From contig JALNXD010000023.1 of the NCBI GenBank assembly GCA_023230565.1, positions 1 through 48,393 of the forward strand: 48,393 nt of DNA. The letters run 5' to 3'. Positions within the stretch are counted from its first letter, which is position 1. The number at the start of each line of letters is the position of its first letter. This document shows, in pieces, positions 33,913 to 42,551 of the stretch. Both the position numbers and the translations under genes were made by a program. The stretch is from Syntrophales bacterium (GTDB lineage: Bacteria > Desulfobacterota > Syntrophia > Syntrophales > UBA2210). A model generated the notes under the pieces. That model was not told where the DNA came from, ran no database searches, and worked only from the letters and a program-made list of their open reading frames with translations.

Positions 33913-34692
33913 ATGCATACCGCCGGCATCGATATCGGCTCCATTACCGCAAAGGCGGTTATAATGGCCGAAGGCAGGGTTATAGGGACTAAAATTATTT
34001 TTACAGGCTATAATGCCGGGAATGCGGGCAGAAGAGTATATGACGAACTCCTTCGCGAGCTCGGCCTCGATGCTTCTCAGATTTCATGTACGATTTCGAC
34101 AGGATACGGCCGCAACAGCATCGATTTCGCGAATAAGGCGATCACTGAAATTATCTGTCACGGAACGGGAGCCCATTTCATCAATCCCGATGTGCGCTCG
34201 ATTATCGATGTGGGGGGACAAGACAGCAAGGCACTCATAGTGGATGAAAAGGGACAGGTGAAAGATTTTGTAATGAATGACAAATGCGCAGCCGGGACAG
34301 GCCGTTTTCTGGAAGTAATGGCCCGGGCTCTTGAAGTTGATCTTTATGATTTCGGACAATTGTCGCTCGATTCAAGAAAACCTTCTAAAATAAGCAGCAT
34401 CTGCACGGTTTTCGCAGAATCAGAAGTAATATCACTTATTTCCAAAGGTGAAAAGAGAGAGGATATTATCGCGGGCATCCATGAATCAGTCGCAGCCCGG
34501 GTATCGGCGCTTGCAAGCCGGATAGGGGTACGATCCCCGCTCATGATGACCGGAGGGGTGGCAAAAAACGCGGGAGTTGCCGCCGCCCTCGAGAAAAAAC
34601 TGGGGATACCTGTGGAAATTTTCCCCGCCGCCCAGGTTGCGGGCGCCATCGGGGCAGCCGTGATAGCACGCAGATTTGGCAGCGACAGGTAA
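33913..34692 (+). CDS. ATP-dependent activator of 2-hydroxyacyl-CoA dehydratase (BadF/BcrA/HgdC family)
   Basis: This ASKHA-fold ATPase, 259 residues, hydrolyses ATP to push a low-potential electron into the dehydratase. The phosphate-1 motif is GIDIGSITAKAV, the phosphate-2 region is IDVGGQDSKA, and MMTGGVAKN is the adenosine-site segment. Cys125 (NDKCAAGTGRF) and Cys164 (SSICTVFAESEV) are 39 residues apart, as in the known activator, and would bridge a [4Fe-4S] cluster at the dimer interface. It ends 10 bp from the convergent epmA. Confidence 0.94.
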   Translation: MHTAGIDIGSITAKAVIMAEGRVIGTKIIFTGYNAGNAGRRVYDELLRELGLDASQISCTISTGYGRNSIDFANKAITEIICHGTGAHFINPDVRSIIDVGGQDSKALIVDEKGQVKDFVMNDKCAAGTGRFLEVMARALEVDLYDFGQLSLDSRKPSKISSICTVFAESEVISLISKGEKREDIIAGIHESVAARVSALASRIGVRSPLMMTGGVAKNAGVAAALEKKLGIPVEIFPAAQVAGAIGAAVIARRFGSDR

Positions 34693-34702
34693 ATAGAATC
34701 TC

Positions 34703-35641
34703 TCACAGATCTTCAGCCGTAAACGCCACGACATCGTCAATGGTGGCCGCATCGGCAAATATCATGGCAAGGCGGTCTATACCCAGGGCAATGCCTGCCG
34801 CTTCCGGCATATTTTCGAGAGCATCAAGAAACTTATTCGGTACAGTGTAGGGGATCTTCTTTGTCTTTCTTCTTATACATTCTTCTGCCGCAAATCGCTC
34901 CCGCTGCTCTTTTGCATCGGTAAGCTCCGAAAAGGCATTCGCCAGCTCCAATCCGCCGACATACAGTTCAAATCGTTCGACAAAAAAAGGATTGTCCGCC
35001 TTTTTTCTCGCCAGCGATCCGAGAGAAAGGGGATAATCAAAAAGAAACGCGGGACGCTTCCACCCCAAATTCGGTTCTATGTGCATAACCATGCTGTTAT
35101 CGAAACAATCCTCCTCCAGTGCTGTCTCGAGGGAAATATCCGAATATGCTTCAAACGCCTCAGCGACTGAAATTCTTTTCCATGGCCCGGAAAGCTCAAT
35201 TTCCTCGCCTTGAAAGGAGACCGAACGCTTTCCGCCAAGCGTAAGTGAAATGGAAAGAAGCAGATTTTCGCAGTCTTCCATAAGTTCACGATAATCCGCA
35301 TCTGCCCGGTACCACTCCAGCATTGTGAATTCCGGCAGATGGTATCTTCCTCTTTCACCGCTTCGAAAGCATTTTGAAATCTGGAACAATTGAGGATAGC
35401 CTGCGGAAAGAAGCCGCTTCATGCAGAGTTCCGGAGAGGTCTGGAGGAAAAATTCATGTGCCCGAACGGCATCAATGTGAGATTCCGGCGCCAATTCCCT
35501 CACCATCAGAGGAGTTTCTATCTCGAGAAAGCCGGATGTTATGAAGAAGTTGCGTACGGCCTGAATCATTGCCGCCCGAATCCGGAGTGTTTCAGCTTTT
35601 CGGGCCAGAACCCAGCGCTCATCTTTATTACATGTATTCAT
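34703..35641 (-). CDS. epmA: elongation factor P--(R)-beta-lysine ligase
   Basis: EpmA (GenX/PoxA/YjeA) attaches (R)-beta-lysine to a Lys of EF-P. It is a truncated class II lysyl-tRNA synthetase: the catalytic core is present but the N-terminal anticodon-binding domain is absent. Motif 2 is around FRSGERGRYHLPEFTMLEWY and motif 3 around GIALGIDRLAM. Length is 312 residues, normal. Its ATG overlaps the efp stop as ATGA. EpmB, the lysine 2,3-aminomutase that makes the substrate, is not in the window. Confidence 0.94.
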   Translation of the reverse strand: MNTCNKDERWVLARKAETLRIRAAMIQAVRNFFITSGFLEIETPLMVRELAPESHIDAVRAHEFFLQTSPELCMKRLLSAGYPQLFQISKCFRSGERGRYHLPEFTMLEWYRADADYRELMEDCENLLLSISLTLGGKRSVSFQGEEIELSGPWKRISVAEAFEAYSDISLETALEEDCFDNSMVMHIEPNLGWKRPAFLFDYPLSLGSLARKKADNPFFVERFELYVGGLELANAFSELTDAKEQRERFAAEECIRRKTKKIPYTVPNKFLDALENMPEAAGIALGIDRLAMIFADAATIDDVVAFTAEDL

Positions 35642-36201
35642 TCCTTGACGCGAGTGACATATTCACCGGTTCTGGTATCAATCCGGATTTTTTCGCCCTG
35701 TTCAACAAAGGGAGGCGCCTGCAACTGATAGCCTGTTTCAACAGTAACCGGCTTCGAATTACCTGCGGCTGTATCGCCCTTGACCCAGGGATCGGCTTTC
35801 GATACTGTGAGATCGACAAAATTAGGAAGAGTGATGCCGAGCGGCTGATCACCGAAAAAAAGAATATCCGCTTCAATATTATCGGTCATGAAATTAACTG
35901 CGTCTCCGACCTGTTCGGCAGTGAGATAAAACTGCTCGTACGTTTCATTATCCATAAAGCAATACTTGTTTTCTTCCTGATAAAGATACTGCATTGTTCG
36001 TTCCTGAAGATTTGCCGGTTCGAACGTATCGACGGAACGAAAGGTTCGCTCAAACTGGGCACCGGTGATCATGTTTTTTAACTTGCAGCGATAAAGGGCC
36101 TGCCCCTTTCCAGGTTTGGCGAACTGGAAATCGACCACTATATATGGTTCCCCGTCTATCTGGATTTTTAAATTTTTTTTCAGGTCACTTGCCGAGTACA
36201 T
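35638..36201 (-). CDS. efp: translation elongation factor P
   Basis: EF-P rescues ribosomes stalled at polyproline. The KOW-like domain 1 carries KPGKGQA, with Lys32 as the modification target, equivalent to Lys34 in E. coli. OB domains 2 and 3 follow (KADPWVKGDTAAGNSKP, GEKIRIDTRTGEYVTRV). I chose ATG 36201 with GGGAG 9 bases upstream, giving MYSASDLKKNLKI; an upstream TTG is in frame but less likely. Length is 187 residues. Its neighbour EpmA indicates the beta-lysyl modification route rather than the rhamnosyl or 5-aminopentanol types. Confidence 0.96.
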   Translation of the reverse strand: MYSASDLKKNLKIQIDGEPYIVVDFQFAKPGKGQALYRCKLKNMITGAQFERTFRSVDTFEPANLQERTMQYLYQEENKYCFMDNETYEQFYLTAEQVGDAVNFMTDNIEADILFFGDQPLGITLPNFVDLTVSKADPWVKGDTAAGNSKPVTVETGYQLQAPPFVEQGEKIRIDTRTGEYVTRVKE

Positions 36202-36244
36202 AAAGCGCAACTCCCATTTTTTTCATTGGCACTGTAAGCGAATA

Positions 36245-36273
36245 CTTTTATTCTATTTATATGCCAAAGTCAA
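36245..36273 (-). promoter_or_regulatory. candidate sigma70 promoter of efp-epmA
   Basis: TTGACT (36273-36268), a 17-bp spacer and TAAAAG (36250-36245) lie about 45 bp upstream of the efp start on the minus strand. Confidence 0.55.
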
Positions 36274-36432
36274 AATAATAAGTACGGGCGCATTCATTTT
36301 GCTTGCACGAGTTTTCTGAATGATTTGCATTGACTAAAATGGATATTCTGATAAGAAAGAAGCGCAGCTTCAAGTTTTGTGCCCCTTTTCGTGAAGCGTG
36401 TCTCAATACTCAAGTCTGAAGGAGTATGCAGT

Positions 36433-37854
36433 ATGGATTTGAAAAAATTATTTTATCCTGAAAGTGTTGCGGTAATCGGTGCTTCTGCCAATCTTGGAGG
36501 AGGCAAGGTGCCCTATTTTCTTCTTCTTCAGGCAGGAGGCTACAAGGGCGCCCTTTATCCTGTAAACCCCAAATATAAAGAAATTAGCGGAATAAAGGCC
36601 TATGCATCTATAGACGATCTTCCCGAAAGTATCGATTACGCCATTGTAGCGGCACCGGTAGAACATTCTGTTGACATTATTAAATCGGCGGCTAAAAAGA
36701 AGATTAAATTCGTTCATTTCTTCACCTCAGGATTCGGAGAGACTGGAAATTGCGAGCTGGAGAAAGAACTTTTGACGGAAGCCCGGAGGGGAGGAGTAAG
36801 GATAATCGGTCCTAATTGCATAGGCGTGCACTGCACCGAATCACGATTAAACTACGGGTTTGCCCTGGATCAGCAAAACAATTCCCCGGGGAATGTGGCA
36901 TTTCTCGGCCAATCGGGAGGAGTCACAGGCAATTTCACCAGTATGGCGGCAACCAGAAAAATACAGATAAACAAAATAGTCTCTTACGGCAACCAGATCG
37001 ATATAAGAGTAGAAGACTATCTCGACTATTTTGCCGACGATACCGATATCACCCTCATAGCCTGTTACATCGAAGACATAAAAAATGCAAAGCTGTTTCT
37101 TGATGCCCTTGCAAGGGCATCAAAGCGAAAGCCTGTCATAATTCTCAAAGGCGGAACGACAGCTCAGGGATCGGTCGCCGCGGCAAGCCATACAGGAGCC
37201 ATGGCAAGCGACTTCCGTATATGGTCGGCGGCGATCCGCCAGCATGGAGGCGTGCTGGTTGATGATTTCGATCAAATGATGAATCTGGTGATGCTGGGAG
37301 TCGCCAGAGTGCCCCTGAAGGGCAAACGGCTTGGCTTTCTTGGAGCAGGAGGTGGCGTGTCCGTTCTTTTCACCGATATGGCGGTAAAGGAGGAGCTTCT
37401 GCTGCCCCCGTTGAAAGAATCGACTCAAAAAATGATTTCTGAAAAGATCAAGGGTGTTAATACATCGACATTGAATCCCGTCGATCTCGGAGCGTTCGGA
37501 TTCGATTTCAGTGTCATGTCTCATACAATGAAAGCAATGGACCGGGATGAAAATATCGATATCATAATACCATACTTCTCGGTCGATTATATTCATGGAT
37601 CATCCCTTTTGCTGAATTCGGAAAACAGCCAGAAAACAATTCTCGAAATGGCCGAGGAAGTGAAAAAACCGGTGCTGCCTATATTGGCTCAATTTACGGA
37701 AGATAATATAGATGTTGAAAAAACGAGAATTGAAACTTTTTTGACACTTAGAAGTGCAGGCTTTCCGGTCTTTTCAAACATCCGGGATGCCGTATACTCA
37801 ATAGGCAAGTATTTCGAATGGTTCGAAAAAAGAAACAAAAATAAAAACACCTGA
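36433..37854 (+). CDS. acyl-CoA synthetase (ADP-forming) alpha-type protein without ATP-grasp domain
   Basis: This 473-residue protein has the CoA-binding domain (SVAVIGASANLGGGKV, LYPVNPKYKEI), the first ligase domain (RIIGPNCIGVHCTE, VAFLGQSGGVTGNF) and a phospho-His segment AASHTGAMAS. It ends after the second ligase domain; there is no beta-type ATP-grasp region here or next to it. It may pair with a beta subunit encoded elsewhere, or have a regulatory or non-catalytic role. ATG 36433 is preferred over the upstream start because AAGGAG lies 8 bases before it. Confidence 0.85.
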   Translation: MDLKKLFYPESVAVIGASANLGGGKVPYFLLLQAGGYKGALYPVNPKYKEISGIKAYASIDDLPESIDYAIVAAPVEHSVDIIKSAAKKKIKFVHFFTSGFGETGNCELEKELLTEARRGGVRIIGPNCIGVHCTESRLNYGFALDQQNNSPGNVAFLGQSGGVTGNFTSMAATRKIQINKIVSYGNQIDIRVEDYLDYFADDTDITLIACYIEDIKNAKLFLDALARASKRKPVIILKGGTTAQGSVAAASHTGAMASDFRIWSAAIRQHGGVLVDDFDQMMNLVMLGVARVPLKGKRLGFLGAGGGVSVLFTDMAVKEELLLPPLKESTQKMISEKIKGVNTSTLNPVDLGAFGFDFSVMSHTMKAMDRDENIDIIIPYFSVDYIHGSSLLLNSENSQKTILEMAEEVKKPVLPILAQFTEDNIDVEKTRIETFLTLRSAGFPVFSNIRDAVYSIGKYFEWFEKRNKNKNT

Positions 37855-37879
37855 TTCAAATTCTGAAGAGCACGTTTAA

Positions 37880-39076
37880 ATGCAGGCGGATACTTCAAAA
37901 ATTGCCATCATCGGCCCCGGGAGGCTGGGTACGGCCTTTGCCTACAAGTTCAGCCGCGATGATAAAGAGATACAAATATATTATCATGATGCGGCCCTTT
38001 GCAGGAGTATCAACGAAGAGCATCTGAATCCAAAGCACCTCACAGCGAGTCTGTCGGATCTCACGGGGGGCATGGAAAATGTTCCGCGTCTGTCGAAGAA
38101 GGTGCGGGCCACCAATGATCTGGAAGGAATTGTTGAAGAAAATGATTTCATTATTCTTTCAATTACCATGAACCGGCTTCCCGAACTGCTTAATTATATG
38201 AAACCGCTGATAGCGAAAAAGAAAGGGAAAGTCTGCCTCATTTCTCCCATCAAAGGGCTCTCGTCGGACGAAAAGACAAAAGAACTGATAACTCCGTCAC
38301 AGATGATCAATAATTACCTTTATGACCTGAAACATAAATATGAAATAATCTGTATCGGCGGCCCGTTCTTCGATGTCGATATCGCCCTGGGGAATCCTGT
38401 CTGTCTCACAGTAGCGGGAAGAAGGAGTACTGCAAAAACGGTCAAAAACAGCATACTGAAATTTAACAGACGGGAACTCAATTCATATTATAATTTCGAC
38501 AGCATCGGCATTGAGGCATGCGGCGCACTGAAAAATATTGTCGCCAATCTCAAAGGCGTGACCGACTGTCTTGATCTGGGGCGATCAATTGCGGGAACGA
38601 TATTCGCGCGATCAGGAGTGGAGATCAGATCGCTTTCCAAGCTGCTGGGGGGAAGTTTCCAGGCGTTTTACAGTCAGGCCGGGGTCGGAGACATGTACGT
38701 AACCGTTTCTTCGCTGGCAAGCAAGAATTATCGCTACGGCAAATTTTTCTACGAACATTATAACGGCAACCCGATAGAGACGAATTTGAAGGTTCTCGGT
38801 ATGATTGACGGGACGCCGGAAGGTCCCAATACAATCAAAAGTGTACACCGATATCTGGAAAAGAAAAATATGTACAGCCCCCTGTTTCACCGAACATACG
38901 AGATCTTCAATCAGAGCGGAAACAAGCAGGAAATTAAAGAACGAATTATTCAGGCATGCCAGTTCGACAAAAGAAGCAAGGAATACATCGGTCCATTTTC
39001 CCGCATACTCTACCGCATTTTACCGGAAGTCTGGTACCGCAGGGACCGGGGCATTTTATCCAGGATTAGCCGTTAA
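37880..39076 (+). CDS. NAD-dependent glycerol-3-phosphate dehydrogenase-like protein
   Basis: This 398-residue dehydrogenase resembles GpsA: N-terminal IAIIGPGRLGTAFAYKF for NAD, LISPIKGLSS in place of the usual ATKGL stretch with its Lys, IEACGALKNIVAN with the catalytic Lys, and GVGDMYVT. It is about 65 residues longer than GpsA, with insertions and a basic C-terminal tail. The substrate could be DHAP/glycerol 3-phosphate or another small phosphate or hydroxy acid. It starts 25 bp after the preceding gene. Its 3' end overlaps the convergent membrane-anchored gene by 11 bp. Confidence 0.78.
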   Translation: MQADTSKIAIIGPGRLGTAFAYKFSRDDKEIQIYYHDAALCRSINEEHLNPKHLTASLSDLTGGMENVPRLSKKVRATNDLEGIVEENDFIILSITMNRLPELLNYMKPLIAKKKGKVCLISPIKGLSSDEKTKELITPSQMINNYLYDLKHKYEIICIGGPFFDVDIALGNPVCLTVAGRRSTAKTVKNSILKFNRRELNSYYNFDSIGIEACGALKNIVANLKGVTDCLDLGRSIAGTIFARSGVEIRSLSKLLGGSFQAFYSQAGVGDMYVTVSSLASKNYRYGKFFYEHYNGNPIETNLKVLGMIDGTPEGPNTIKSVHRYLEKKNMYSPLFHRTYEIFNQSGNKQEIKERIIQACQFDKRSKEYIGPFSRILYRILPEVWYRRDRGILSRISR

Positions 39077-40061
39077 GTCTGCTGCTGATTTCTCCCAGTG
39101 TCTTAAGATACCAATCGGCAAATTTGAGGTTCCGGTAATTTTTTATATCGTCAACAAGCATTTGTATGTGAGGCCTTATATTAATTCCATATTTATTTCG
39201 TCTCAAACTTTCAGCCTTGTCCACTATCAAAATTGAATAATACGTAGTGAGTATCCGGGTTTTAGAATTCCTCCTGGCGAGATACGATTTTCCTCCCAAA
39301 GTTGCCAGAAAAAACGCCCCGTATTCGTAAAAAGCCTCAATCGATATTCCAGTCGCGGGATTGCTCTGTTCCATATCCAGAAGAAGCCATCGGTAGATAA
39401 GGTCCATTGCTTCTTCAACTTCGTTTCGCTCGTAAAGAAATACGTCAAGTATCAGTTCTATGTTTTTTCGCCCGATTGCCCGGTAAAGGTGATAGATATT
39501 TGCAGTAAGCGTTGCCATGTTTTCTGTTTCACCGGAAATGACAGGCCGCCTTTCCGAGAGCCGTTCAACTATCTCGAGACCCCGGATATACGTACCATCG
39601 GCGAATCTATAATTCTCTATATAGTCCTGCTCATCCAGATATCGGCAAAATCGTTTCACCTGTTCACTGATGAGATCGTATTCGCTTTCATGTTCTCTCG
39701 CCCTGCCGGCGGTGCTTTCAGGATGCGGAGGGGTTATTCTTTTACGGACAATCGCCTGCCCCTGCGCGTTATCCCTCTCTTCTTTCTTTTCCGCTTTCAG
39801 GCCTTCCTCCGGCATCCCCGATGGACGTGTACCGGCCGGGCCGGCCGGCCCGGTACCGCCGGTGTTCTTACCGGCTATACCTCCGGGATATGTTTGTTCT
39901 CCGGCTCCGCCGGAGGTGTGATTGTCCCCTCTTTCAGCCGCATTATTCGCCGTCTTTTTTGCCGCGAACTGCGGAACCCGGTCAAAGTAAATCGCAACAG
40001 CTGCAGCCAGGACCAGAATGATGACAATAATATATATGGCTGATTTTGTGCTTTTTTTCAT
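39066..40061 (-). CDS. membrane-anchored protein of unknown function
   Basis: I do not recognise this 331-residue protein. Residues 7-26 form a hydrophobic anchor after a short basic start (MKKSTKS), so the rest is probably periplasmic or outside. Residues 35-125 are a low-complexity linker rich in Gly, Ala, Pro and charged residues (GGTGPAGPAGT), encoded by a very GC-rich palindromic stretch near 39832-39855. Residues 130-331 form a helical domain (SEQVKRFCRYLDEQDYIENY, EAMDLIYRWLLLDMEQ). No catalytic motif is visible. It precedes no obvious operon partner except the HAD gene upstream, 73 bp away. Confidence 0.7.
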   Translation of the reverse strand: MKKSTKSAIYIIVIILVLAAAVAIYFDRVPQFAAKKTANNAAERGDNHTSGGAGEQTYPGGIAGKNTGGTGPAGPAGTRPSGMPEEGLKAEKKEERDNAQGQAIVRKRITPPHPESTAGRAREHESEYDLISEQVKRFCRYLDEQDYIENYRFADGTYIRGLEIVERLSERRPVISGETENMATLTANIYHLYRAIGRKNIELILDVFLYERNEVEEAMDLIYRWLLLDMEQSNPATGISIEAFYEYGAFFLATLGGKSYLARRNSKTRILTTYYSILIVDKAESLRRNKYGINIRPHIQMLVDDIKNYRNLKFADWYLKTLGEISSRLNG

Positions 40062-40134
40062 TTTCTATGAATCCTCCGTCCGTTGCATTACCGGCTGGTA
40101 GTCCGGTGATTTGAAAAAGTCTAAAAAGTCCCCT

Positions 40135-40986
40135 TCAGGCAAGGCAAGGTATGATCTGGGAAAGATCGGTAATAATTAAATCGGGGTGAAACGTTTCATT
40201 TCCGAGTTCGCCTGATCTCATATTCAATGATCTCGCATCTCCTGCAAACAGTGCGGTTTTAAATCCTGTTTTCCTTGCCGGTGCAATATCTTTCAGCATG
40301 TCATTGCCTACATATAACACTTCATACCTTTTTATTCCTTCTACCTCAAGCGTTCGTGCCGCTTCCGCGAATGGACGAACAGAAGGTTTCCCGTAACCCA
40401 TCTCAAATGAAAAAAAGAGAAGATCTCTTCTAAATCCCAGTTCCGCAAGCGTGTGCCCGAGAAAAGACGTAAACAGATGAGGGGTATAAAACTGAGCATT
40501 GGAGATAATGCCCATGAAAGTTCCTTTTTGCCTGCATATCGAAAGAATTTCATTCACACCGGGCATCGGATACACCGGATTGACAATCATCTCGTATTCG
40601 AGAGCGAATTGTCTCAGCGTGCCAGGATTATCGATATGGAGTACCCGGAACCAGACTTTTTCAATAACTACTTCCGGATATTCAATCCCTTCTTCTTTCA
40701 GGTTTTTTTTCTCTCTTTCAATTTCTTCAAAAAACCGGTCTATCAATACACCGGCAGGCAGATTCACTGCATACCGGGTGCAAAGTTCTGTTATTTCGTT
40801 CTTTTTTGTTGATGATTCATTTTTTGCCGCACCGATATCTCCCGCGCTGCTTATGAAGAGGGTCCCGTAAATATCAAAGAGAACGGCCCGCACTTTTAAA
40901 TTTTCATCAACCTCAGGTGTAAATCCTGTCGGGATTACATTCATCGGCTTTGCATGATTCCGGATCAGCGATTCAAATGATATCAT
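40135..40986 (-). CDS. HAD superfamily protein with DxYGTL motif
   Basis: This 283-residue HAD protein has motif I as FDIYGTLF (Asp38), motif II in GIISNAQF, the Lys in GYGKPSVRPF and motif IV in YVGNDMLKDIAPAR. Most HAD phosphatases have DxD; the second Asp is Tyr here, as in haloacid dehalogenases and phosphonatase-like members, so a phosphatase role is not assured. The N-terminal 33 residues precede the fold. A good promoter lies about 80 bp upstream. Confidence 0.82.
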   Translation of the reverse strand: MISFESLIRNHAKPMNVIPTGFTPEVDENLKVRAVLFDIYGTLFISSAGDIGAAKNESSTKKNEITELCTRYAVNLPAGVLIDRFFEEIEREKKNLKEEGIEYPEVVIEKVWFRVLHIDNPGTLRQFALEYEMIVNPVYPMPGVNEILSICRQKGTFMGIISNAQFYTPHLFTSFLGHTLAELGFRRDLLFFSFEMGYGKPSVRPFAEAARTLEVEGIKRYEVLYVGNDMLKDIAPARKTGFKTALFAGDARSLNMRSGELGNETFHPDLIITDLSQIIPCLA

Positions 40987-41066
40987 CTATCCACTATCTC
41001 CATACGCGGAGGTAATTAAAATAGAAGGCATTTGAGTACCGGTCGTATACAACTCTTTTTTTATTC

Positions 41067-41095
41067 ACGATAAAAGTGGTAACGCCCTCTGTCAA
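41067..41095 (-). promoter_or_regulatory. candidate sigma70 promoter of the HAD gene
   Basis: TTGACA (41095-41090), a 17-bp spacer and TATCGT (41072-41067) lie on the minus strand upstream of the HAD gene at 40135-40986. Confidence 0.5.
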
Positions 41096-41149
41096 GTTAT
41101 CTATCCAGTTTTGTTATGCAATATAAACCGGCAATGCGCAATGTAATTA

Positions 41150-42352
41150 TTAAATAACGCCCTCGGCTTCAAGCGCCGCCAATTCATCTTCTCTCATTTC
41201 AAGCAATCCGCAGTAAATTTCCCGATTGTGTTCACCCACACGAGGCGGCGGTCTTTTTATCTCGCCCGGCGTTTCTGAAAGCCCTATGGGAACACCGCAG
41301 AGCTTGAGCGTGCCCCATTTATCATATGTGATATCCATAAGTGACCTGTCGTGCAGCACTTGAGGATCCTCCGCGACTTCATCCACATCGTTGACAACAC
41401 CGCAGGGAAGCCTGGCAGCATGAAGTTCGGCTATTGCATCATCGGCGGTCCGCCGGCTGACAAATTCTTTCACCAGGCAGTCGATTTCATCCCTGTGAAT
41501 AAAACGGTCATAATCCGATTGCAAATCCTGACGCCCGATCAAATCATCCCTGCCTATGTGCGTGCAGAATCTTTGGAATAATCCTTTGGTCACCATTGAA
41601 ATGTAAACCCAGCGGCCGTCTTTTGCAAGATACAGGTCGGAAGGTCCCGTATACCAGGAACGGTTTCCCATGCGCGAGCGCTTGCGCCCTGTTTTCTCAT
41701 ACTCGCTTATTGCCAGCGCATTCATTGCCACTCCTGTTGCGAACAGATTTGTCTCAACTTTCTGCCCGGCTCCGGTGCTCTTTCTATGGTACAGAGCCAT
41801 CAGAATGCCAAGAGCTGCAAAAGTACCAGCCGAAAAATCACAATACCGCACTTCCGCGCGCTGGGGCGGCATCTCGGGAAATCCTGTAAGATTCATAGCT
41901 CCCGACATTGCCTGGGCTATCTGGTCAAACCCGAGCCGGTCGGCATAGGGACCCCTGCTTCCGAATCCCGTAATTTCCGCATACACAAGGGCGGGATTGA
42001 TATTTTTTAGCTCTTCATATCCGATTCCCAGTTTTCTTACGGCGCCGGGACTGAAATTATGAAGCAATACATCCGACTTTTTCACTAACTCCAAAAGAAT
42101 CGCAAAGCCTTTTCCTTTTTTCATGAAGTCAAGAGTGATCGCTTTCTTGTTTCGCGCCTGGTTTAAAAACATGAAACCCTCTCCCGATGGCCCCTGTAAT
42201 CCCATGTACCGGTCATCTTCCCCTCCCGGTCTTTCTATACGAATTACTTCGGCCCCGAAATCAGCCAAAAGTAGTCCGCCGAAAGGACCGGAAATATGGC
42301 GCGATAAATCAAGAACCCTGATTTTTTCCAATACAGATTTCATGGTCTCCAT
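41150..42352 (-). CDS. family III CoA transferase homologue (CaiB/BaiF)
   Basis: This family moves CoA between carboxylic acids through an Asp-acyl intermediate. The start VLEKIRVLDLSRHISGP, GAEVIRIERPGG, LLHNFSPGAVRKLGIGYE and FGSRGPYADR are all typical. In relatives the nucleophile lies in GxGQxVDVSLLD; the aligned segment here is GAGQKVETNLFA, with Ala at the Asp position (codon 41738-41740). The protein may be inactive as a transferase or use another residue. The start is uncertain: ATG 42352 follows an AAGGAG at some distance, and in-frame starts at 42373 and 42343 also exist. It is a single gene near the dehydratase module. Confidence 0.85.
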   Translation of the reverse strand: METMKSVLEKIRVLDLSRHISGPFGGLLLADFGAEVIRIERPGGEDDRYMGLQGPSGEGFMFLNQARNKKAITLDFMKKGKGFAILLELVKKSDVLLHNFSPGAVRKLGIGYEELKNINPALVYAEITGFGSRGPYADRLGFDQIAQAMSGAMNLTGFPEMPPQRAEVRYCDFSAGTFAALGILMALYHRKSTGAGQKVETNLFATGVAMNALAISEYEKTGRKRSRMGNRSWYTGPSDLYLAKDGRWVYISMVTKGLFQRFCTHIGRDDLIGRQDLQSDYDRFIHRDEIDCLVKEFVSRRTADDAIAELHAARLPCGVVNDVDEVAEDPQVLHDRSLMDITYDKWGTLKLCGVPIGLSETPGEIKRPPPRVGEHNREIYCGLLEMREDELAALEAEGVI

Positions 42353-42551
42353 CGATTTTTCCACTCCTTTCATCGGCAGGACAAGTATACCTGGGTAACA
42401 ATAAGACGGAGTTTCAATCAAAACGCATCACCCCGCCATCAGCCGGGGCTCGCGTATAATGTAAATAATTATGATTTGAAACACGGTTTCGCTGTAATTA
42501 GATTTTTTATGATGGATTCGCAGCTGCCGCCCGTCTACGGGGCCTTTTTTT

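Noticed and set aside
31519..34692. Class I benzoyl-CoA reductase (bcrCBAD)
   Set aside because: Only one activator-type subunit is present where two are expected, and no ferredoxin or dearomatisation pathway gene is adjacent.
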